Below are positions 58,501 through 64,000 of a DNA stretch of 64,000 nt, in pieces. Numbering within the stretch: the first letter of the stretch is position 1; every line of letters begins with the position of its first letter. Below the pieces are notes generated by a model. That model was given only the letters and a program-made list of their open reading frames with translations. It was not told the DNA's origin and searched no databases. This DNA comes from Spisula solida (lineage: Eukaryota > Mollusca > Bivalvia > Venerida > Mactridae). The DNA is taken from positions 36,307,097-36,371,096 of the forward strand of contig OX365959.1 in the NCBI GenBank assembly GCA_947247005.1. Direction: 5' to 3'. The position numbers were made by a program, and so were the translations under genes.

Positions 58501-61500
58501 TGTAACACCAAAATCAATTTAAGACGTTAACATATTTACATAGAATGCCATAGCTTAGTCTCATTTTATTTTCTAAGAACTAGATCAGAAAAAGTGAGGC
58601 AACTGTTCCCTTTATCGTCGTAACGGTTTAGTATGTTTGGGTATGTGTGTTGTTCGTATCATATTGGTCGCATCATGTATCATGGATAATTATGCTGACG
58701 AAATCCTTTCTAGAGACCAGATGCAGCGAAACAATGACTTAGTTCAACAATGAGTTTTGAAAGCTGGGTCTTTGGCAGTTCATTTTCTCGTTCGGTTATG
58801 TGTTTGGCATTTTGAAGTGTATTTGAGGTATGTAGTGTTTTTATGTTTTCTGTGCTCGGCTGTTTAAGTTGAGTGCTGCATTCCCAGTCCGATTTTCTTT
58901 TATCTTTTTACTCAATACCCACGCTCAAACAACAACCGATCATAGGTTATAAATGACACTGCCATAGAGGAGTTCGACCAATTTGTATACTTGGGCTCAA
59001 CAGTATGTCAGACAGGTAGAACGAATGTAAACTATAATACAATAGATACATAATTGTTACAAGAAAATGTTACTAGTTACATGTTCAGAGGTGATATTTT
59101 GGTTATAGTTTTAGTTTTTATAGGATCATCCAACCATGTCGTTGTTTTTGTCACCACTCCTGTGTGAAGAGCCCTTTAGTATGGTAAGGGCCTGTCCATG
59201 TTCATGTCCGGATTTTATTATTTAGTATATTTTCAACATGTATGCGTTTGTAACGACTCGAGTGCGATATATTTTGACATAAGATTGGTTGTATCTCGAA
59301 GATAAATGTATAAGCTTGCTACTGGAGAAAACAGTATGTGATTAATTGCCATTTTGGACAAGTTACACGACTGTTTGTAAAGTTGGTGGTGTCGCAATTT
59401 TGATACGAGTCATTTCCCTGTTATCTATATCTAGTGAATGAGAGATCAGTGAGTCGATACAGACCCCTATGCATTCGAGTCGGTTACATGGACACATAAA
59501 AATGGTTTGGAATATAGCTTAATATGTTGAGTATGAATTACATGACTAAATTATAAATGTAACAAAACGGTTAGTTACCTGACTGACTATTTGCTGTCAA
59601 AGTTAGTTCTCCATCAAATAATCTGCTGCTGCTTGGGAGTTGTGATGTAAAACGCATATAACCGTTGACATAAACATCAAGAGTATTGTCAGCCGTGTTC
59701 CAAACAATTGCTTGATGCGTCCACCTCTCACTACTTAACTCTACCATAGTTTCATCTACCTGATCCCTTAAATCGATATCAAATAACATATTTAAAATTT
59801 ATATCTAATCAAGTCTAACTAGCATTTTGTAAACTGTTACATTATTTCTATTTGGTGTTGCTTTAATTGAGTACTGTCCCTTTTCGGAATTCCTTGTTAT
59901 TTTTATTTCTTATTCCGATTATTGACTAACTGAGGTGTACGTCTGAGTAGGCTGTCGTATTTATGTAACTGTTTCATGTTTTTCTTGTTATTGTTTTATG
60001 TTTACCATCGTGAAGTGTACTTGTAATTTGTAATGTGTTTTTGTTTCATTTTGTTATGTGTTGCTTTTTGTGAATTTCGTGCTCTGTTTTTTTTTCTTTT
60101 TAGTGCCTCCATCCCTGTCCCATTTGTTATTATCTTATTGATGGGTTTTACAGAAATTAATGACAGTTGCTATGGTGATTAATATTTGTATGATATAGTG
60201 CGGCCAAGATATGATGGCACAATAACATTTACACATGCTAATTAGCCGACGGGTTTATTTTCAACAAACAGCGGTGCTTATTTACAGTCATGGTCAATAA
60301 GCGCTTGTTTCGTATTACGTTTTCGCAATATGAGCAAATATGCGAGACATTTATACATGTGCCTCGCTAGCTCAGTTGGTAAAGCTTTTGAAAAACAATA
60401 ATATTATGAATTGAGGTTACTGGTTCAAGTCTCTTTTTTGTGCATTTTTTGTTAATGATTTATATTCTACAATTCTAGTAACCTTTTTTTCTTTGTATAT
60501 TACATTATACTTTGATTATCTTGTTACATTTTTTTCATTCGTATGCTTTCTCTATTCTGTATATTTATTATATTATATTTTATCATATTAAGGAGGTACG
60601 CGCACCTTAGATCTAACGATCGAAGTTTCCTTGAAACATCTTTAAATGACAGAACAATCTTCTAGAACAACATTGAAATCATAAAAATGATATGTCACCG
60701 GGCTCGTTTTCGACATACATGGCTTTCTAATGACCTACCATTTAATTTTGTTCATTTTATCTATGTCCTGCATTTATGGCATTATTATGTTCTTTTTAAG
60801 ACTTTTTACTACATGTATATTTATATGAAACCACATTTAAGCAATGCATTTTATTTTATGTGTTCAATGGTCATTCCTATTGACATTCGTCACAATTCTG
60901 GCTGCCTGGTGAACAAATTTAGTATTTGAACAAGATAAATAGTTACCACACCCACTTGCAAAAAATTGTGATTTTCAAATGAACGTCAAAAATATCTAAC
61001 GATCGAATATAATTTAAAATTGGCCATCAGTTGAGTATTAACACCAGTTTAGTCGAATAAAAAATAGGGGTCACCAGCCTTTTTTGGGAGCTATTTATAA
61101 AAAAAGTACTAATTATGAATAAATTTGCATAAAATTAACCTAATTTGCATATTGTAATGAAATTAAATTTTATTAAAAATATTTCAAAGTTAATATTATG
61201 TACGTATGCATGTATAATATAAATTGTCTTATCCGCGTTTAAATATGGACTGATCCAACAAGTGACGTCTACACAATGTTATTGTGCCATCATACCTTGG
61301 CCGCACTCTATCGTTAATACCAGTATACTATATCATATATTTGTTCCTAAGTATTCAACACGCATGTTAATTAAATGTATAAGACACTCTATATTAACGT
61401 ATGTAAAAGGGGTAAACGTAGTGTCGCTCACACATATCGATCGGCCGATTAACAATGTTACCGCACTAAGCGTAAACGCACTAGTCAAATTCTACCCTGC

Positions 61501-64000
61501 TTTATACAAGACCTCATAATGTTCGTATCTATTATTTTCTGGTAACATTTGTGTTTCGTCTTCAGACGCGGCCTCGGATCAAACCAAGCACCTCCCACAC
61601 TCGAAGCGGACACTCTTACACAAGGCTACCGACCTACAAAAATAATGTATCCGACACTACTGGTCTAAAGATCTAAATGTATACATGCAGGGGCGTAGCT
61701 AGAGGTATTTGAATATGTACGCAAGAAGGCTAGAGGGGTCTGGGGGCATGCTCCCCCTGAAATTTTGTTCGCTAAAACGTCTCTGGTGCGTTCTGGGGTG
61801 TTTTTTCATCATCTTTGACATTATTTTTACTGATAAAACCAGGGTTTTTGTGTATAGAGCTTTTTAAAAGTGTTTCTAAGAAATGATGAAAATACTAAAG
61901 GATTACCCCCCTTAGGGCGTAGGCATCAGTTTTTATTTCATTTTTCGATCATTTAATTTTTCACCTCTTGAGAAGCATGTGTACGCAGCTGCGTAATCTG
62001 CATACAGGTAGCTACGCGCCTGACATGTATGTTTTAATCTTTGACTGATCACATTGATATCTGGCTAATATAATAAACTACATAAATGTAGTACAGTTAC
62101 CAACTTTCAGAAATAACCAGTTAACTGATTACCTTTAGCCAAAGATCATACACGCATGTTAATTAAATGTATATGACACTCTATATTAACGTAAATATGC
62201 TGCCGCTTACACATATCGATCGGCCGATAAACAATGTTACCGCGTTAAGCGTAAAACGCACTAGTCAAATTCTACCCTGCTTTATGTAAGACCTTATAAT
62301 TTTCGTATTTGTTATCCGATTTTAAATGTTCAGAGCTTGTAATGAAGCAGAGATATATGTCTGTCTATTAATACAACATTCATTACGATACCCTAATTGT
62401 TAAATCCACGGCGACGAGTACGAATCCGTTCCGCGTAAAAGTAAGTTTAAAATATCCCGTTTTTTACCAAATAAAAATTCAATCAACGGCCGAAAATCAT
62501 CATTTTGTTCATTAAAGCATGATTACCCCTTTTTACATACGTTAATATAGAGTGTCTTATACATTTAATTAACATGCGTGGTATTCAATCAGATATACGC
62601 CTTTTGTCAACACATTTTTCATACATGTGGCGCGTACATAATCATCAAAGAATAACTTAACAATTCGTATTCGCTCCTAAAGATACGCCTTTATTTTCTT
62701 TTTAAAAAATGGCAAGCATAGCCTTTATTTTCCTGTCATCCTTCTACTGAAACATGGGGTGCATATGTGCGCCTCCACCCGTAATTGAACCCATTAGCCA
62801 GATTAGACGACAAGTGCACTCACCATTGAGCTTCGGAGGCCACGGTATCCCTAGTAAAAATCAATCATCATACTATTTGTCACTAAATCCGCAAAAAATG
62901 ACATTAAATACAAACTAAGAACTTACGGTACTTGAACCCAAAAGCTATCTGTGAGATTGATAATACATCTTTCACTATTGTCACTAGTCAGTTTAATAAC
63001 GGTGGACGTAGTTTGATCATCGTCTGGCATTGTCCAGAACATCAACGTCATATTGGAAGTTATATTTGCTAATCCGACCGGTTCAATGGTTTCTTCAATA
63101 AGAATATCGTAATCTGTAATAAATAAACCAAACTAATGAATTTCGCTCTTCTTTTCTATTTCGCATTTTAAAAGTTTTATTTCAAAATTTCACACACTCA
63201 AATTACTCTTAACTACATTATTCTTGTTTCGAAATCAATTACATTATGCTTGTTTAGAGATACAAAGAATAATTTTGCTTTGGTAATTCTAGAAAAGCGT
63301 GGTGTAGTTCTAGAAAATTGAGTGTTTTGTAATTTTGTAAAAGCCCTGAAAAGGCGAAATATCAAACTAAAAATGGCATTGAACAACGTTTTGCTTTATT
63401 GCCCCTACATTGGACATTTATTCTGAGACAGAATAAAACAAGTCATGAATAAATGATAGGTTATATCTTGAACATACAAAACAAATTACGTCCAGTTCCT
63501 CCATAAACATAAAACTGCCCTAGTGAATCATGATCTTGAAAAGATGCAATAATATCAAACACTAATAAAGTGGAACGTGTATGAACAACGTCTCATTGGT
63601 CTCACATGAGGAAATGACCGCACAGGTAAATAAAGTTCAGTATACTTTGTGTGGGGGGTTGTTCTTGTGATGTGTGATCGTCTTTTTGATTTGTTCTTGT
63701 CTTCTTGGTCCGGTTGTGTTTGAGTGACTGGGGATTGATAAACCAAATGTGTAGCCTCGTTTAAATAAAGTCTTTACTTATTAAGCCAACAGGTGTTCGG
63801 AGTGTGATGTCGCGTTTTTGTAGCCGTTCAGTATTTTGACGTGTTCTGCATTTTTGGATGGATGCTGCAATCACTGTTCGATTATTATTTTCGTTTTGCC
63901 ATAAACAAAAGGGATCAATAATTAATTATCAACATTGTGCCTTACTCTGACAATCGTGACTTGATGTAGAGTTTGTAGTTTGTGTAGTTGTTCCACGTGG
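49374..64000 (-). CDS. Right copy: SVEP1-like receptor, partial (gene span, introns included)
   Basis: Thirteen exons are visible, from a GCC2/GCC3 repeat cut by the window edge to the stop codon at 49374-49376. Each matches a left-copy exon in length (one laminin-G exon is 12 bp longer), splice phase and domain. All are open, so nothing marks it as a pseudogene. The 3' half is almost identical to the left gene; the laminin-G and EGF exons differ at roughly one base in ten. Transcription converges on the left copy. The N-terminal sushi/HYR portion would lie beyond 64000. Confidence 0.85.
49915..50008 (-). CDS. Exon (right copy): transmembrane helix
   Basis: 94 bp, same splice sites and phases as 31465-31558, with one Ile to Val-type change (codon ATC/GTC region). 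Confidence 0.93.
50561..50602 (-). CDS. Exon (right copy): 14-residue linker
   Basis: Same 42-bp micro-exon as 27074-27115. The following intron is only 552 bp because the 3.8-kb element is absent. Confidence 0.75.
50730..50997 (-). mobile_element. Dispersed-repeat insertion, right arm only
   Basis: Reverse complement of 9495-9760 (ends CTGACAGCTAAAAC and TCTGACTTAATATAATC). Left-arm flanks AAAATGAT and CAGTCTACGAA are adjacent apart from a few bases, giving an empty site at about 26938. Confidence 0.75.
50998..51992. other. Intron, right copy
   Basis: Mirror of the intron 25988-27073; nothing recognised. Confidence 0.6.
51993..52148 (-). CDS. Exon (right copy): GCC2/GCC3 repeat
   Basis: Same protein sequence as 25832-25987. 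Confidence 0.93.
52561..52755 (-). CDS. Exon (right copy): second SVEP1-type domain, second half
   Basis: Differs from 25223-25417 by one residue (Ser to Gly in TTEGF). Confidence 0.78.
52862..52930 (+). repeat. tRNA-like sequence in intron
   Basis: GCGATAGCTTAGTGGTAACT (A box-like) and GGTTGTGGGTTCAATACCCG (B box-like). The B box is closer to consensus than in the mirror copy. Likely tRNA-derived SINE fragment. Confidence 0.5.
53124..53363 (-). CDS. Exon (right copy): second SVEP1-type domain, first half
   Basis: Same length and splice sites as 24610-24849; one Lys to Asn change after TTNIT. Confidence 0.75.
53364..53971. other. Intron, right copy
   Basis: Mirror of 24009-24609; nothing recognised. 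Confidence 0.6.
53972..54169 (-). CDS. Exon (right copy): sushi-like domain
   Basis: Same as 23811-24008, all cysteines kept. Confidence 0.87.
54170..55827. other. Intron, right copy
   Basis: Mirror of 21842-23810, lacking the block that corresponds to 22990-23308. Nothing coding. Confidence 0.6.
55828..55998 (-). CDS. Exon (right copy): thrombospondin type-1 repeat
   Basis: WSEWKVTSACTQRCGTGSQT, then CDGNAEDTIPCNTEAC. Only a few changes from the left copy (Glu to Lys, Asp to Asn). This is the last exon inside the near-identical zone. Confidence 0.95.
56472..56730. mobile_element. MITE-like element, family A, right arm only
   Basis: GGCCCCGATTTCCCGAAGC...GGAGATCGGGACC. Same family as 3462-3713. 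The left intron has the uninterrupted site near CACCAGGACCGC, with AGG(T/A)C repeated at both sides of the insertion. Confidence 0.75.
56761..56991 (-). CDS. Exon (right copy): two EGF-like domains
   Basis: 231 bp like the left exon, all 12 cysteines present. Residue changes are clustered in the first EGF loop (DEQDNF to DNQDSF, KSG to NSG) and the second (CDCLHG to CGCLQG). Confidence 0.92.
56992..58328. other. Intron enlarged by an AT-rich element
   Basis: The left counterpart is 324 bp; this one is 1337 bp. The difference is mostly the element 57297-58290. Confidence 0.7.
57297..58290. mobile_element. ~1-kb very AT-rich inverted-repeat element
   Basis: It begins CACAGCATGAAA and ends TTTCATGCTGTG. 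Inside, a ~130-bp unit with TTTAAGTCGATTTATTTTCC is tandemly repeated (57345-57600), and the words AAATTTAA/TTAAATTT recur to the end. Confidence 0.65.
58329..58499 (-). CDS. Exon (right copy): laminin-G/pentraxin-like, part 3
   Basis: 171 bp, same splice phases as 20545-20715. GLYMTG...YDRVLTSSEI kept; several changes in the tail (NIASNVD to a VTSGDD-type segment, AKS for DKS). Confidence 0.87.
58500..59578. other. Intron, right copy
   Basis: 58560-58735 aligns with left 20280-20460. A dispersed-repeat copy is at 58846-58916 (TGTGCTCGGCTGTTTAAGTT). Nothing coding. Confidence 0.6.
59579..59766 (-). CDS. Exon (right copy): laminin-G/pentraxin-like, part 2
   Basis: ERWTHQAIVWNTADNTLDVY and VNGY kept. 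The C-terminal third differs (RFTSQLPSSSRLFDGELTLT) and the exon is four codons longer, ending TANSQS before GTAACT. Confidence 0.87.
60361..60440 (+). repeat. tRNA-like sequence
   Basis: GCCTCGCTAGCTCAGTTGGT (good A box) and GGTTCAAGTC (B box) about 43 nt apart. The acceptor and anticodon stems do not close (AAAAACAATAATATTATGAA in the middle), so a decayed tRNA or SINE head rather than a functional tRNA. Confidence 0.5.
61351..62588. mobile_element. ~1.2-kb element with ~60-bp inverted ends and internal copy
   Basis: 61351-61413 (CACGCATGTTAATTAAATGT then AAGACACTCTATATTAACGT) occurs inverted at 62525-62588 and again in direct orientation at 62150-62210. The direct pair extends to about 165 bp, through CGATCGGCCGAT and CACTAGTCAAATTCTACCC. 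It probably represents two nested copies of one element. Confidence 0.7.
61688..62022. mobile_element. 335-bp MITE with CAGGGGCGTAGC ends
   Basis: The left end CAGGGGCGTAGCTA and right end TAGCTACGCGCCTG are inverted with one mismatch. ACATG occurs directly outside both ends as a possible target duplication. The ends resemble hAT-type miniature elements. Confidence 0.7.
62771..62840 (-). repeat. tRNA-like sequence (mirror of 18952-19022)
   Basis: GCCTCC...GGAGGC close a 70-nt unit. A-box-like AGCTCAATGGTGAG, B-box-like GGGTTCAATTAC. A tRNA-derived SINE head or decayed tRNA gene. Confidence 0.5.
62927..63113 (-). CDS. Exon (right copy): laminin-G/pentraxin-like, part 1
   Basis: 187 bp, open, same splice phases as 18681-18867. 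MTLMFWTMPDD kept, many other substitutions (ETIEPVGLANITSN). Confidence 0.83.
63114..63945. other. Intron, right copy
   Basis: Partly alignable with 17846-18680; nothing coding. Confidence 0.5.
63946..64000 (-). CDS. Exon (right copy): GCC2/GCC3 repeat, partial
   Basis: Last 55 bp of the counterpart of 17684-17845, cut by the window edge. Donor GTAAGG. Confidence 0.8.

Larger units (their letters stand above)
59767..62926. other. Large intron with inserted elements
   Basis: About 3.2 kb against 0.8 kb in the left copy. It contains a tRNA-like segment (60361), a repeat-bounded element (61351-62588) with a hAT-like MITE inside, and a second tRNA-like segment (62771). No gene seen; the open frames are not recognisable. 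Confidence 0.65.
44031..64000 (-). repeat. Right arm of giant inverted repeat
   Basis: Reverse complement of 17791-37087, starting sharply at CGTTTTCACGGG and still continuing at the window edge. 44031-45100 and most of 46.2-56.2 kb match almost base for base; 56.3-64.0 kb matches mainly in exons. Confidence 0.95.

Noticed and set aside
60361..60440. Functional tRNA gene
   Set aside because: A and B boxes are present but stems do not pair and the middle is AT-rich filler.
17791..64000. Treating the mirrored copy as a simple allelic duplicate
   Set aside because: Not adopted as the default because outer exons differ by about 10 percent and the intron contents differ; kept as an alternative to test.

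Overview
The window is animal genomic DNA: AT-rich, with short exons bounded by GT/AG, long repeat-filled introns and almost no long ORFs. The proteins are extracellular mosaics (sushi/CCP, HYR, GCC2/GCC3, laminin-G/pentraxin-like, EGF, TSP1, PAN, SRCR). Together with the dense miniature inverted-repeat elements this suggests a lophotrochozoan, most likely a bivalve mollusc. The phylum is an inference; no species is claimed.

Layout. (1) 1-1273: 3' end of an LTR retroelement (polypurine tract plus a 389-bp LTR). (2) 1606-32097, plus strand: one large multi-exon gene. Domain order is sushi-like, hydrophobic segment, HYR, sushi, sushi, HYR, sushi, sushi, a two-exon domain of SVEP1 type, two GCC2/GCC3 repeats, laminin-G/pentraxin-like, two EGF, TSP1, sushi, a second copy of the two-exon domain, a third GCC2/GCC3 repeat, a transmembrane helix and a 73-residue cytoplasmic tail. 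The ectodomain order resembles the N-terminal half of SVEP1 (Polydom), but this protein ends as a type I membrane protein. Its tail carries YxxL, 10 residues, YxxI, an ITAM-like spacing. (3) 37088-44030: a 6.9-kb unique spacer holding a small complete three-exon gene for a probably secreted PAN-SRCR protein. (4) 44031-64000, minus strand: a second copy of the receptor gene, tail to tail with the first and running off the right edge inside a GCC2/GCC3 exon.

The left arm (about 17.8-37.09 kb) and right arm (44.03-64.0 kb) form a very large inverted repeat that continues beyond the window. Divergence has two levels. From the inner breakpoints out to about 21.36 kb / 56.31 kb the arms are nearly identical, introns included. 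Further out, exons differ by roughly a tenth and introns align only in part. The arms also differ by discrete insertions, so each arm supplies the empty site for elements in the other. The clearest is a 3.8-kb inverted-terminal-repeat element at 27161-30968 with a 3-bp target duplication, carrying a 42-bp tandem array that reads as a decayed 14-residue protein repeat. The left inner breakpoint lies inside nested transposon-like elements.

The two receptor copies probably act at the cell surface: complement-like modules bind ligand outside and the tyrosine motif couples inside. Ligand and pathway are inference. All exon boundaries come from reading frame, phase and splice consensus by eye. Nearly all junctions between exons are phase 1; one place near 15.3-15.8 kb cannot be reconciled and is flagged.
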